Below the pieces are notes generated by a model, which saw nothing but the letters and a program-made list of their open reading frames with translations, was not told where the DNA came from and ran no database searches. From RDYZ01 sp964518905 (GTDB taxonomy: Bacteria > Cyanobacteriota > Cyanobacteriia > Cyanobacteriales > Geitlerinemataceae), in NCBI GenBank assembly GCA_964518905.1, contig CAZFJL010000002.1:85267-149266 (forward strand): a stretch of DNA of 64,000 nt. Direction: 5' to 3'. This document shows positions 31,352 to 40,642 of this stretch, in pieces. Both the position numbers and the translations under genes were made by a program. The first letter of the stretch is position 1; every line of letters starts with the position of its first letter.

Positions 31352-32887
31352 ATGAAAGTGCCCCGATCTCCCACTGAACGACCATCAGACGGTTCCGTCG
31401 AGCCAGGACAAAGTAAGCCTAAGCCAACATCAACGAAGCCAAGCTCACCACAGTCGGCGCACCGGTCTAGATCCCCCTCCGGCTCCTTTTCCAGTGGTCA
31501 CGCCTGGAAGCGAGTGCTCGGTGAAGTGGTCGGCCATCCGATCGTCAACTTCACGGTGTCGGTGGCGATCGTGGTGTCGATCGTCACGATCACCCTGGAA
31601 ATCATCCTGCCGGATAATGCGCCTTCGTTATCGAGCCTGCATCTATTTAATCGAATACTGACGACCGTATTTGTGGTCGAGCTGATCTTTCGGGCGGTTT
31701 CGAGCCCGTCATTGCGCCGTTTTTTGCGGGAATACTGGCTTGATGCGCTGGCGGTGTTTCCGATCTTGCGGGCTCTGCGGCTAATGCGGGCGACGCGATT
31801 GCTGCGACACTGGACGGTTTCCGATGCGTTGCGCCAGCTTACGCAATGGTTACGTTTGCCGAACCACCGGCAAGGCATTTGGGAATATGTCCTAATTATT
31901 TGGCTCTCGATCGTCACGCTGCTATTCAGTAGTATTGCGTTCCTCGTCTTCGAGCGCCCCGTCAACCCAGAGCTGAATAATCCGTTTGATGCCCTCTGGG
32001 TCAGTACATTTTCGCTATTTGCGACGGAGCCGATCCCCGGAATGCCCTATTCCACCGGTGGTCGGATCGTCTCGCTGTTTATCATGCTAGTGGGAACGAT
32101 CGTTTTTGCGATTTTGAGCGGGACGGTGTCGGCTTTTGCGATCGAACATATGCGTCGGGAGCGACTCTCTGTGGACTGGAATCATTTTCACGGCCATGTG
32201 ATTATCTGTGGCTGGAATAAAAAAGCTGAGATCGTCATTCAGGAATACCGTGCCGCACCCAAAACCCAAGCCGTGCCGATTATTGTGGTAGCGCAACTCG
32301 AAGGCGAGCCGATGTTTAGCGATGCGCTAATGAAGTCAAACGTTCACTTTCTCAATGAAGATTTCACGAAAGTACAGGTACTCGAAAAAGCGGGCATCCG
32401 ACGGGCGATGACCTGTATTATCTTGTCTGACAAACGTTTTGGGCGTACGGATCAAGATGCCGATGCTCGCACCATTTTGGCTGCACTGACCGCAGAAAAA
32501 CTGAATCGGGACGTCTATACCTGCGCGGAATTAATTAATCGTGAATACGGGTCGCACCTCGATATGGGGCATGTGAATGACTATGTGGTCAGCGAAGAAC
32601 AGAGCGGTTTTTTGTTAGCCCAAGCGTCACTCAATCCTGGCTTGATGGGCGTTTTCTCCGAGTTGTTGACCTATTCCTATGGCAACCAGTTCTATCGCAT
32701 TCCGATTCCGTCTGCGTGGTTTGGCCGATCGTTTTGGGAGCTATTCGTGGCAATGAAGCGCGACCATAACGCCATCTTGGTGGCGGTGTGCGATCCCCTC
32801 GGTAATTTTTTCGTGAATCCGCAGGACTATACAATCGACGCTGGAGACTGGGCGATCGCGATCGCCCATCAAGAGTTTGAGTTATAG
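31352..32887 (+). CDS. Voltage-sensor-like ion channel with RCK domain and unusual filter
   Basis: The 511-residue membrane protein has a Pro/Ser-rich basic N-terminus (1-45) and helices S1-S4 (about 55-155). S4 carries regularly spaced Arg (RALRLMRATRLLR, R140-R152). S5, pore and S6 follow (about 175-255). The pore loop reads SLFATEPIPG (A224-G230) where K+ channels have TVGYGD. After it an RCK/TrkA-N-like domain begins WNHFHGHVIICGWNKKAE and continues to the end. Ion selectivity therefore cannot be assumed to be K+. It lies 115 bp after clpX. Confidence 0.82.
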   Translation: MKVPRSPTERPSDGSVEPGQSKPKPTSTKPSSPQSAHRSRSPSGSFSSGHAWKRVLGEVVGHPIVNFTVSVAIVVSIVTITLEIILPDNAPSLSSLHLFNRILTTVFVVELIFRAVSSPSLRRFLREYWLDALAVFPILRALRLMRATRLLRHWTVSDALRQLTQWLRLPNHRQGIWEYVLIIWLSIVTLLFSSIAFLVFERPVNPELNNPFDALWVSTFSLFATEPIPGMPYSTGGRIVSLFIMLVGTIVFAILSGTVSAFAIEHMRRERLSVDWNHFHGHVIICGWNKKAEIVIQEYRAAPKTQAVPIIVVAQLEGEPMFSDALMKSNVHFLNEDFTKVQVLEKAGIRRAMTCIILSDKRFGRTDQDADARTILAALTAEKLNRDVYTCAELINREYGSHLDMGHVNDYVVSEEQSGFLLAQASLNPGLMGVFSELLTYSYGNQFYRIPIPSAWFGRSFWELFVAMKRDHNAILVAVCDPLGNFFVNPQDYTIDAGDWAIAIAHQEFEL

Positions 32888-32931
32888 ATACTTTATAGAT
32901 CGCCTAGATTTTCAAGGTCTTTTGCCGATCT

Positions 32932-33399
32932 GTGCCCCTCGCGCCAAGACGAATACGACGCAATCTAGCCTCCGTTCAACCTCACTCAACCCTTCGAGCC
33001 TTGACACCCAGACTCGAAATTCACCCCCAAGAATATCCCTGCCCTTGTCGGCGACGCGGAGGTCTACGACCGATCGTGCTGATGGAAGCGTTCGGCTGCG
33101 ATCGCTGTCCGCAAATGTTTGCTACGAACCCTACACGAACAGAACTCATTCTCCTAACCTCGTCCTATCCCGATCCACCCCGCTGGACGTGGGACGGTCA
33201 TCGTTGGCAACCCGCGACGATTCGCGGGCGGATTGAGGTTTTTGCCCTCCTAGCCTTGACCCTGCTGCTCCTCGCGATCGTCGGACTCGCTTTCACCTTA
33301 GACTTAAGTCTGGGGCGTGCGACCTTGGTTTGGATGTTCACCGTGCTGACGCTTGCTGTTTCGCCCGCCGTCCTTGTTTGGTTGGCCTCGCGCCGCTAG
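32932..33399 (+). CDS. Zinc-ribbon small membrane protein
   Basis: Up to 155 residues from a GTG at 32932; a TTG at 33001 gives a 132-residue form starting TPRLEIHPQEYPCPCRRRG and may be the real one. CPC and CDRC (YPCPCRRRG, FGCDRCPQMF) form a zinc-ribbon-like pair. PPRWTWDGHRWQP and two C-terminal helices follow (about 102-122 and 130-150). It seems a conserved cyanobacterial protein of unknown role. The ProA-like gene starts 5 bp after its stop, suggesting co-translation. Confidence 0.6.
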   Translation: MPLAPRRIRRNLASVQPHSTLRALTPRLEIHPQEYPCPCRRRGGLRPIVLMEAFGCDRCPQMFATNPTRTELILLTSSYPDPPRWTWDGHRWQPATIRGRIEVFALLALTLLLLAIVGLAFTLDLSLGRATLVWMFTVLTLAVSPAVLVWLASRR

Positions 33400-33404
33400 C
33401 ACCC

Positions 33405-34667
33405 ATGTCCTCCGACTCCTGCGAAATCATCGATAATCCGTCTGTGGCGGCGCGTCACGCTTACCAAGCTGCGCCATCGCTCGCGAATATTTCCAGCGCC
33501 GATCGTTCCAAAATGCTGCTGTCGCTAGCGACGGCAATTCGCGAACACCAAAACGCCATCCTGGAAGCGAATACGCTCGATCTCGAAGCGACTTTGTCTT
33601 TGACGGAGGAGGAAGCGGCCAAAGCTCCGCCGATTGCCTGGTTGAAATTGACGCCGGAGCGGTTAAAGGTGGCGATCGACTGCCTCAAGCGCTTGGCTGA
33701 GATGCCCGATCCGATCCGCCCCGTGACCAGCGCTGCGCTTTTGGCCGAACGCTCCCAAGCCTATTCCCAGCTCATGCCCCTAGGGGCGATCGCTTTCATT
33801 TGGGAATCGCTGCCGGAAATCGGCGCGATCGCGGCGGGCATGTGTCTCAAGACGGGAAACAGCCTGGTGCTACATCCCAGTTCTGAGGCGCGGGAAACAT
33901 CTCTGGCGATCGCCACGGCTATGATGGACGCCCTCGCCGATAGCGAGCTGCACGCCGGTAGCCTCAGCGCCATTGCCACCCCCACCAACGAAACACGCAG
34001 TCAACTCATCGCCCAGAGTCCCCACTTAGGAACCATCCTGGCTCACGGTCGCTCTGATTTTGTGAACGGGATTGCAGCGCGATCGAGTTTACCCGTGGTG
34101 CGTTCGGTGACGGGGAACTGTTATCTATACTGGGCGCTGACCGGTCGCCTGGAAACGGTGCGATCAATTGTGCTCGATAGCTATCGCGGTGCGCCGGATC
34201 GGGTGAATGCGATCGATAAGATTTTGGTGTCGAGCGATCGTAAGCTCGCGTCAATTTCGACCCTGTGGAACAGCCTACGCGAAGAGGGCTTCGAGATCCG
34301 CGCCGATGCGGGTATCTGCGAACAGTTTCCGGAGTTAGAGGTGGCGCAGCCGCACGAGTGGCGACAGGCATATTCCGGCAAGACGATCGCCTTCAAGCTC
34401 ATGGATCAGATCGAGTTGGCGATGTTGTGGATCGACCAGAACAGTAGCGGTCACGCCAATGTGATCGTGACGGAATCCTATCGCGAGAGCTGTTTATTTA
34501 CGCGCGGCCTCAGTAGTGCTTCGGTGTTTGTGAATGCATCGCCCTGCTTTGCCCGCTTGAATAACAATACGGTCTACCTCGGCATGTCCAATCAAGCGGG
34601 GGCTCAACGCGGTTTTATTGGGCTGGAGACGTTAACGCGCTTGAAATATATCGTCCAGGGGTATTGA
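33405..34667 (+). CDS. ProA-like protein lacking the catalytic cysteine
   Basis: The 420-residue protein is homologous along its length to gamma-glutamyl-phosphate reductase (proline synthesis): N-terminal AIREHQNAILEANTLDLEA, HPSSEA, SVTGNCYLYW, and C-terminal SASVFVNAS and GFIGLETLTRLKY. But where ProA has the nucleophile in CNTVETLLV, this protein reads VNAIDKILV, with Val267 for Cys. The acyl-enzyme chemistry should then be impossible. It may be a divergent paralogue with another role; a normal proA is not in the window. I chose ATG 33405 over 33330 because the extension is non-homologous. Confidence 0.8.
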   Translation: MSSDSCEIIDNPSVAARHAYQAAPSLANISSADRSKMLLSLATAIREHQNAILEANTLDLEATLSLTEEEAAKAPPIAWLKLTPERLKVAIDCLKRLAEMPDPIRPVTSAALLAERSQAYSQLMPLGAIAFIWESLPEIGAIAAGMCLKTGNSLVLHPSSEARETSLAIATAMMDALADSELHAGSLSAIATPTNETRSQLIAQSPHLGTILAHGRSDFVNGIAARSSLPVVRSVTGNCYLYWALTGRLETVRSIVLDSYRGAPDRVNAIDKILVSSDRKLASISTLWNSLREEGFEIRADAGICEQFPELEVAQPHEWRQAYSGKTIAFKLMDQIELAMLWIDQNSSGHANVIVTESYRESCLFTRGLSSASVFVNASPCFARLNNNTVYLGMSNQAGAQRGFIGLETLTRLKYIVQGY

Positions 34668-34898
34668 GATCACACGATTCGGTACACCTGAAACAGTAGA
34701 CAACACCGATAATCGGTGGCGCTGCGATCGCCTGAAGCTGCCAGAAATTGTCGTAGCCAATGGAAATGTAAATCGGTGGATTATTTTGGGGCAAATCGGA
34801 GCCGATCGCCGTGATTCTTGCGGCAGGTTGCGATCAAAACCCGCTAAAGTAAAGAAATACGAAGCAATTCTTAGAGCGACAACCCCGCAGGCGAGACG

Positions 34899-36086
34899 AT
34901 GCGAATTATTTTAATGACCGGAAAAGGCGGCGTCGGCAAGACCTCCGTGGCAGCAGCCACAGGTCTACGCTGCGCCGAGCTGGGCTACCGTACCCTCGTC
35001 CTCAGCACCGACCCGGCGCACTCGCTTGCCGATAGCTTCGACCTCGAACTAAGCCACGAACCGACAAAAGTTCGCGAAAACCTTTGGGGCGCGGAACTCG
35101 ATGCCCTGGTTGAACTCGCCGACAACTGGAGCGCCGTCCAGCGCTACATCACCCAAGTGCTCCAAGCGCGGGGACTCGATGGCGTCCAAGCCGAAGAGCT
35201 GGCAATCTTACCTGGGATGGATGAGATTTTCGGCCTAGTGCGGATGAAACGCCACTACGACGAAGGCGAATACGACGTGCTGATTATCGATTCGGCGCCG
35301 ACGGGGACGGCGCTGCGATTGCTGAGTTTGCCGGAGGTCGGCGGCTGGTATATGCGTCGTTTCTACAAGCCCTTGCAAGGATTATCAGTGGCGCTGCGTC
35401 CGCTAGTTGAGCCGTTTTTCAAGCCGATCGCCGGGTTCTCACTCCCTGACAAAGAAGTCATGGACGCGCCCTACGAGTTTTACGAGCAGATCGAAGCGCT
35501 CGAACAAGTCCTGACCGATAACACCCAAACCACGGTGCGCCTCGTCACCAACCCCGAACGCATGGTGATTAAGGAATCCCTGCGGGCTCACGCGTATCTC
35601 AGCCTCTACAACGTGGCCACGGATATGGTTGTGGCCAACCGGATTATTCCTGACAGCGTCACCGATCCGTTCTTCAAGCGCTGGAAAGAAAATCAGGTGC
35701 AATATAAGCAAGAAATTCACGATAATTTCTCGCCGTTGCCCGTCAAAGAAGTACCGCTCTATTCCGAGGAAATGTGCGGTCTGGCAGCACTGGAACGCTT
35801 GAAAGAAACGCTGTACGGCGATGAAGATCCAAGTCAGGTGTATTACAAAGAAAATACGATCCGGATCGTTCAGGAAGACGGCTTCTACAGCCTTCAGCTC
35901 TATCTTCCCGGCGTCCCGAAAAGCGATGTGCAGCTCTCGAAAACCGGCGACGAGCTCAACGTCCGCATCGGCAACCACCGCCGTAACTTGGTCTTGCCTC
36001 AAGCCCTGGCAGCACTGCAACCGGCGGGCGCGAAGATGGAAGAGGACTACCTTAAGATTAAGTTTGCGGAAGTGGCTCGCGTTTAA
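34899..36086 (+). CDS. ArsA/Get3-family ATPase with HSP20-like C-terminal domain
   Basis: The 395-residue P-loop ATPase has deviant Walker A GKGGVGKT (9-16), switch I STDPAHSL and switch II DSAPTGTALRLL. The C-terminal 60-70 residues (GFYSLQLYLPGVPKSDVQLSK ... LKIKFAEVARV) form an alpha-crystallin-like domain, typical of bacterial and plastid ArsA relatives. It has no arsenite-type Cys triad, so a Get3-like role in handling membrane proteins is more likely than arsenite transport. It is about 230 bp after the ProA-like gene. Confidence 0.88.
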   Translation: MRIILMTGKGGVGKTSVAAATGLRCAELGYRTLVLSTDPAHSLADSFDLELSHEPTKVRENLWGAELDALVELADNWSAVQRYITQVLQARGLDGVQAEELAILPGMDEIFGLVRMKRHYDEGEYDVLIIDSAPTGTALRLLSLPEVGGWYMRRFYKPLQGLSVALRPLVEPFFKPIAGFSLPDKEVMDAPYEFYEQIEALEQVLTDNTQTTVRLVTNPERMVIKESLRAHAYLSLYNVATDMVVANRIIPDSVTDPFFKRWKENQVQYKQEIHDNFSPLPVKEVPLYSEEMCGLAALERLKETLYGDEDPSQVYYKENTIRIVQEDGFYSLQLYLPGVPKSDVQLSKTGDELNVRIGNHRRNLVLPQALAALQPAGAKMEEDYLKIKFAEVARV

Positions 36087-36146
36087 GATCCGTCTTAAAA
36101 TCCACAGGTGAATGTCTACGGTTGAGTGTGTCTCGCCGCTTGATCT

Positions 36147-37040
36147 ATGCCTTATCAGACCGTGCGCGGCGTCGAACATTTTTATCAGTGGATTACCTCT
36201 GATGATGGCGATGCCGATCGCACCCAGGATCATGATCCCGATCGCCCGGTGATGGTGTTCATTCACGGCTGGGGCGGCTCCTCGCGCTACTGGGAATGCA
36301 CGGCGCGATCGCTGGCTGATCGCTTTGACTGTCTGCTCTACGACATGCGCGGCTTTGGCCGATCGAGCTTACCCGCCCCCGATCGCAACGTTGCGCCCAG
36401 TTTTGCGACGAAACCCGAACTCGAACAGGACTACGCCCTCGAAGCCTACGCCGACGATCTGGCCGAACTGCTCGATACCCTCGGACTCGATCGCGTCTCG
36501 CTCAATGCCCACTCGATGGGCGCATCCGTAGCGACGTTATTTCTCAACCGTCATCGCGATCGGGTCGATCGTGCCATCCTCACCTGTAGCGGCATTTTCG
36601 ACTACGACCCGCTCACCTTCAATCTGTTCCACGCCGTGAGCCGCTGGGTCGTGATCTTGCGCCCGCGCTGGATGGCCGCGATCGCCGGACTCGAAGGCAT
36701 GTTCATGCAGCGCTTTCTCCATCGCGACATTCCCATCCAAGACAAGCGCGACTTCCTGACGGATTTCGTCATGGCCGACTTTGACGCCGCCCTCGGCACA
36801 ATCTACACCTCCGTTAGCAAGCACGCCGCGACCATCATGCCGCATGAGTTTGCACGGGTTAACGTGCCAACGCTACTCATCGCCGGAGAACACGACATCA
36901 TCATTCCCGCCGCGATGGGCGAGCGTGCCGCCAAACTCAGCAGCGCGATCGATTACTGCGAAATTCCGGATACGGCACACTTTCCGATGTTGGAAGACTC
37001 AAGTACTTACCGAGCTGCGATCGCAAACTTTCTTCGATAA
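36147..37040 (+). CDS. Alpha/beta hydrolase
   Basis: The 297-residue soluble hydrolase has the oxyanion HGWGGSSRYWE, and nucleophile elbow NAHSMGAS (Ser in A-H-S-M-G; Ala replaces the first Gly of GxSxG). An acid follows in AGEHDIIIP and the catalytic His in DTAHFPMLE. The substrate is unknown. It begins 60 bp after the ArsA-like gene and ends 30 bp before the glycosyltransferase, so the three may be co-transcribed. Confidence 0.88.
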   Translation: MPYQTVRGVEHFYQWITSDDGDADRTQDHDPDRPVMVFIHGWGGSSRYWECTARSLADRFDCLLYDMRGFGRSSLPAPDRNVAPSFATKPELEQDYALEAYADDLAELLDTLGLDRVSLNAHSMGASVATLFLNRHRDRVDRAILTCSGIFDYDPLTFNLFHAVSRWVVILRPRWMAAIAGLEGMFMQRFLHRDIPIQDKRDFLTDFVMADFDAALGTIYTSVSKHAATIMPHEFARVNVPTLLIAGEHDIIIPAAMGERAAKLSSAIDYCEIPDTAHFPMLEDSSTYRAAIANFLR

Positions 37041-37070
37041 ACTTTCGATGCTCAATCTTAGCGATAAAAC

Positions 37071-38105
37071 ATGCCGAGCATTAATATTCTGACCTGGCAT
37101 AACGGGTCTGGACTAGAGCAAGATGCTCAATGTTTAGACGACATTCTTACTCAAGCAGGTTTCACTGTTACTCAAACAAACCTTCGCCCCTATCGTCTTA
37201 ACAGTAGATTTCTAGCGAGGCTTGGAAAGCTCGGAGTCTTGATCGACCAAGTTTGGCAAAATTACAGCTATCGAATAAGGAGAAAATACGGTTTTCTCAA
37301 ACCCAAAAACTATCGGTATGATATCAATTTATTTTTAGAATTTGTTGATACCAGATGTTTTGATCAAGCAAGAAAAAACTGTTTTATTCCGAATCAAGAA
37401 TGGTTCTCAACCTGGCGACACTTAACCTTAAAGTCTTTTGATCGAATTTTATGTAAAACACTTCATGCCTACGAAATTTTTCAGCGTTTAGCACCTTCGG
37501 CTAGCTACATTAGCTTTACGAGTCCCGATCACTATCGCAGCGACATTACAACCGATTATGACGCTTGCTTTCATCTTGCCGGACGTAGTCCACTCAAGGG
37601 CACGCAAGCGATTGTTGATACATGGCGGCGACATCCTGAATGGCCTACGCTCCAAGTCCTAAATCGGTCTTCTCTCTCTCAGTATGCGCCCCTTCCCCAA
37701 AATATTATCTACATTCAGCAGCGCATTGACTTAGATGTATTAACCGAAATGCAAAACCGATTTGGTATCCGCATTCAGACATCAGAGGCGGAGGGGTTTG
37801 GACATGTTTTGGTCGAAGGGATGAGTTGCGGTGCCGTGATGGTAACGACAGATGCACCGCCGATGAATGAAATTGTGACGCCCGATCGCGGCATCCTCGT
37901 AGCCTTTAATCGCTCAAGCCCCCAAACCTTGGGGCGTCGATATTACGTTAACCAAGATCACCTTGAACAACAGCTTGATGCTCTGTTTAAACTCGATCTA
38001 GATCAGCGGCGTGAACTGGGCGATCAGGCGCGATCGTGGTATCTCAAAAATGACGCGTTATTCAAACAAAAAATCGTTGATGTTATGCATGATTTACTGG
38101 CATAA
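37071..38105 (+). CDS. Glycosyltransferase (GT4-like)
   Basis: The 344-residue protein has a recognisable C-terminal nucleotide-sugar half: ACFHLAGRSPLKGT, RIQTSEAEGFGHVLVEGMSCG (the EX7E motif of family 4 retaining transferases) and TDAPPMNEIV. The N-terminal acceptor half is divergent. It would add a sugar to a surface polysaccharide or lipid. The gene is clearly AT-richer than its neighbours and contains no GCGATCGC, hinting at recent acquisition. Confidence 0.8.
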   Translation: MPSINILTWHNGSGLEQDAQCLDDILTQAGFTVTQTNLRPYRLNSRFLARLGKLGVLIDQVWQNYSYRIRRKYGFLKPKNYRYDINLFLEFVDTRCFDQARKNCFIPNQEWFSTWRHLTLKSFDRILCKTLHAYEIFQRLAPSASYISFTSPDHYRSDITTDYDACFHLAGRSPLKGTQAIVDTWRRHPEWPTLQVLNRSSLSQYAPLPQNIIYIQQRIDLDVLTEMQNRFGIRIQTSEAEGFGHVLVEGMSCGAVMVTTDAPPMNEIVTPDRGILVAFNRSSPQTLGRRYYVNQDHLEQQLDALFKLDLDQRRELGDQARSWYLKNDALFKQKIVDVMHDLLA

Positions 38106-38162
38106 CATCAACGATTTTGGCCATACGATCAATCGGCATAACCAACGTGAAAATCGAGTAAT

Positions 38163-38957
38163 CTAGACCAAAACAGCTTTCAGCTCAGTGCAAAATGTCT
38201 CGATCGCGGCTAACCCTTCAGCGGGCGTTCCTTCCGATAACCGCTTGACGATCGCACTACCGACGATCGCCGCGTCCGCACCCCAATCGCGCATCTGCTT
38301 CGCCTGTTCCGGCGACGAAATCCCAAACCCAACCCCGATCGGCTTGTCCGTTTCTTGACGCATCTCGACGATCAGCTCCTCGACCCGCGACGCCACCGTT
38401 GTTCGCGCCCCGGTGACACCGGTAACGCTGACGAGATAGATGAAACCCCGAGATTTTTCGACGATCGCCTTGATGCGATCAAGTGGACTCGTCGGCGCCA
38501 CCAGCAAGATCAGATCTATGCCATACTTTTCCGTCACCGCGATCAGCGTTTCGGATTCTTCCAGGGGCAAATCGGGAACCACGAGACCCTTCGCGCCGAC
38601 AGCGGCGATTTTTTCGATGAAGGCTTCGATACCGCGATGCAAAATCGGGTTGTAGTAGGTGAATAGGACGATCGGGGCGGCGATCGTCGGGCTAACGCGT
38701 TCGACGAGATCGAGCACGTCATCGAGATGTGTACCGTTGGCCAGAGCGCGAGTGGCGGCGGCCTGAATCGTCGGGCCATCAGCCAGCGGGTCAGAGTAGG
38801 GCACACCGAGTTCGATGATGTCTGCCCCGGCGCGATCGAGCACCTTGATCGCCTCCGCCGTGGTTTCGAGATCGGGATCGCCCGCCGTGATGAAGGGAAT
38901 TAAGGCGCATTTCTGCTCGCTGCGGAGTTGGGCGAAACGCTCGGAAATCGAAGTCAT
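38163..38957 (-). CDS. trpA: Tryptophan synthase alpha subunit
   Basis: The 264-residue TIM-barrel enzyme cleaves indole-3-glycerol phosphate. Catalytic Glu lies in DIIELGVPYSDPLADGP (with Asp in the same loop); ITAGDP, GAKGLVVPDLPLEE, and GVGFGISSPEQ phosphate-binding loops are present. ATG 38957 (MTSISERFAQLRSEQ) is the family start; ORF extension to 38987 is not conserved. It is the last gene of a leftward group with the DUF3007 and ndhL genes. Confidence 0.95.
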   Translation of the reverse strand: MTSISERFAQLRSEQKCALIPFITAGDPDLETTAEAIKVLDRAGADIIELGVPYSDPLADGPTIQAAATRALANGTHLDDVLDLVERVSPTIAAPIVLFTYYNPILHRGIEAFIEKIAAVGAKGLVVPDLPLEESETLIAVTEKYGIDLILLVAPTSPLDRIKAIVEKSRGFIYLVSVTGVTGARTTVASRVEELIVEMRQETDKPIGVGFGISSPEQAKQMRDWGADAAIVGSAIVKRLSEGTPAEGLAAIETFCTELKAVLV

Positions 38958-39073
38958 GGCAGAGGATAAAAACGTTAAAACAGTCACTAAAAACGGCCAA
39001 CGTTTAGGCTGACCGTCAGGAATTTTATACCGGATTGGGGGGCGTACTGACGCTAACTCCAGGACGAAGCGGT

Positions 39074-39424
39074 TTAGCTTGTCGTTTCATCCCCAGGCGG
39101 ATTCTCTAGCTTTGCCTCATTTTGGGCTTGTTCTTGCATCACTTCGATCGCGGCCTGTTCGCGTTCCTCGGGGGTCATCTTTTCCCAGCGCTTTTCCACG
39201 ATCGCATCTTCGTAATCGCGAAGTTGCTGGTTATAGGTCAGATTGCTGGTGGCAAACCGCACCAGGTAGGTCAACACCCAGCCCACCAAGCCAACCACCA
39301 GCAGGGCTTGACTCCAGATGCCCGCGTTCATGGCATCAACACCGAGAACTTGCAGCAAAAAATAGATTGCACCACCGGCGAGAAAAACACCGAGACCAAT
39401 ACTGAAAACGTCAAGTCGTCGCAT
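39074..39424 (-). CDS. DUF3007 membrane protein
   Basis: The 116-residue protein has two helices (about 8-28 and 36-58: GLGVFLAGGAIYFLLQVLG, SQALLVVGLVGWVLTYLVRF). LTYNQQLRDYEDAIVEKRWEKMTPEE follows, then a charged tail. This matches DUF3007 of cyanobacteria and plastids. It sits between ndhL and trpA on the same strand (98 and 116 bp gaps), an order I recall from other cyanobacteria. Confidence 0.82.
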   Translation of the reverse strand: MRRLDVFSIGLGVFLAGGAIYFLLQVLGVDAMNAGIWSQALLVVGLVGWVLTYLVRFATSNLTYNQQLRDYEDAIVEKRWEKMTPEEREQAAIEVMQEQAQNEAKLENPPGDETTS

Positions 39425-39522
39425 ACGTTCTGCTCATCTGCTGGTTAATGGATCGAGTTGACCGCGAGGGATCGCAAAGAACACGAGAGAGGAGAAATCA
39501 GCCGAGATTAGTCGGCGATCGG

Positions 39523-39753
39523 CTAGGCTCCAATCTCGCGTTTTTGGGGGCGTAGGTTAATAAACGGAGCGAACAAAATCATGCCGGGGAAGAACATGAA
39601 GACGAAAAAGTAGGCGATAAACCGCTCGATCGAACCGGCAAAATGCCAGCGCTGATTGAGGTAATAGTAAATGGCGAGGGGAACCACAACGAGATAGGCT
39701 CCCGCAAGGGCGACATACAGCACGATCGCGAGGAGAGTCGGAGTTAGGGTCAT
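39523..39753 (-). CDS. ndhL: NAD(P)H-quinone oxidoreductase subunit L
   Basis: The 76-residue thylakoid membrane subunit of the NDH-1 complex (first described as IctA) has helices at about 7-29 and 43-62. The core YYLNQRWHFAGSIERFIAYFF and the ending INLRPQKREIG are family-typical. NdhL helps bind ferredoxin-side and peripheral subunits in cyclic electron flow and CO2 uptake. It is first in the leftward group with DUF3007 and trpA. Confidence 0.93.
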   Translation of the reverse strand: MTLTPTLLAIVLYVALAGAYLVVVPLAIYYYLNQRWHFAGSIERFIAYFFVFMFFPGMILFAPFINLRPQKREIGA

Positions 39754-39985
39754 AGTCCTAGCGGGGTTACGGCAGGTTGGCGATAGTTTAGAGCGAAGTC
39801 ACTGCACAGCGCCGAAACCCGGCGCGGGTCGGGCTTTATTGTATCGCACTCTTCTCTGGGTCAACATCGGATATACGCCAAGACGGGATGTTTTCCGGAC
39901 GCGTGATGGAACCCGCTGAAAAAGGAAAGACAGTAGCCCAGCCGAAATTGCCAAACGCGGTCATTGCGTGGCGGAGGAAAAGTGC

Positions 39986-40444
39986 ATGTCTGAACATACG
40001 GTAGAGACGTTAGAACCGACTCAAACTGTCCTTGTGGTTGAAGACGATCCGGTCAATTTGCGCATTTTTCAAAAAATCCTTAAACGACGCGGTAACTTCA
40101 ACGCGGTTCATTCAGAAAATGTGTTGGAGATTTTTGAACTGACAACCTCCGGCGCGATCGACCTGGTTTTGATGGACGTTTCACTGACCAATAGCCGCTA
40201 CAACGATCAGCCGGTTGATGGTCTGTGGATTACGAAAACTCTGAAGAGTGATCCCTATACTCAAGATTTACCCATAATTTTGGTGACGGCCAATGCCATG
40301 GTGGGCGATCGCGAGCGTTTTCTCAAGGAAAGCGGAGCTAACGACTATGTCTCGAAACCGATCATCGATCAGAATCAGTTTATTGAGCTGATTCGCCAAT
40401 ATCTCGCTGTCCTCAACCCTAATCCCCTAAAAAATGCATCCTAA
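39986..40444 (+). CDS. Single-domain response regulator
   Basis: The 152-residue receiver without output domain has an acidic pocket in VVEDDPVN, phosphoacceptor Asp in LVLMDVSL, Thr in LVTANAM and Lys in VSKPI. It has an insert after the acceptor (TNSRYNDQPVDG). I chose ATG 39986 over GTG 39968 because GGAGG lies 9-13 bases before the ATG. Such CheY-like proteins relay phosphate or act by docking; no cognate kinase is adjacent. Confidence 0.88.
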   Translation: MSEHTVETLEPTQTVLVVEDDPVNLRIFQKILKRRGNFNAVHSENVLEIFELTTSGAIDLVLMDVSLTNSRYNDQPVDGLWITKTLKSDPYTQDLPIILVTANAMVGDRERFLKESGANDYVSKPIIDQNQFIELIRQYLAVLNPNPLKNAS

Positions 40445-40642
40445 CGATGCCCACTAAACGCCGCGATGCCCGTTGAATAAGTTGAATAAAAAGTTGAACG
40501 CCAACTTGAATATCGAGCGAAATCCCTAGCCGAACATCAAGCCGATCGCCAATACGAATTGATTCCCTGTATTCCCTCCCGCCTTTCACCGTAAGATAGG
40601 GGTAATTCGTAACGAAACTTCAACTTTTCAAGTATTCCGTCC

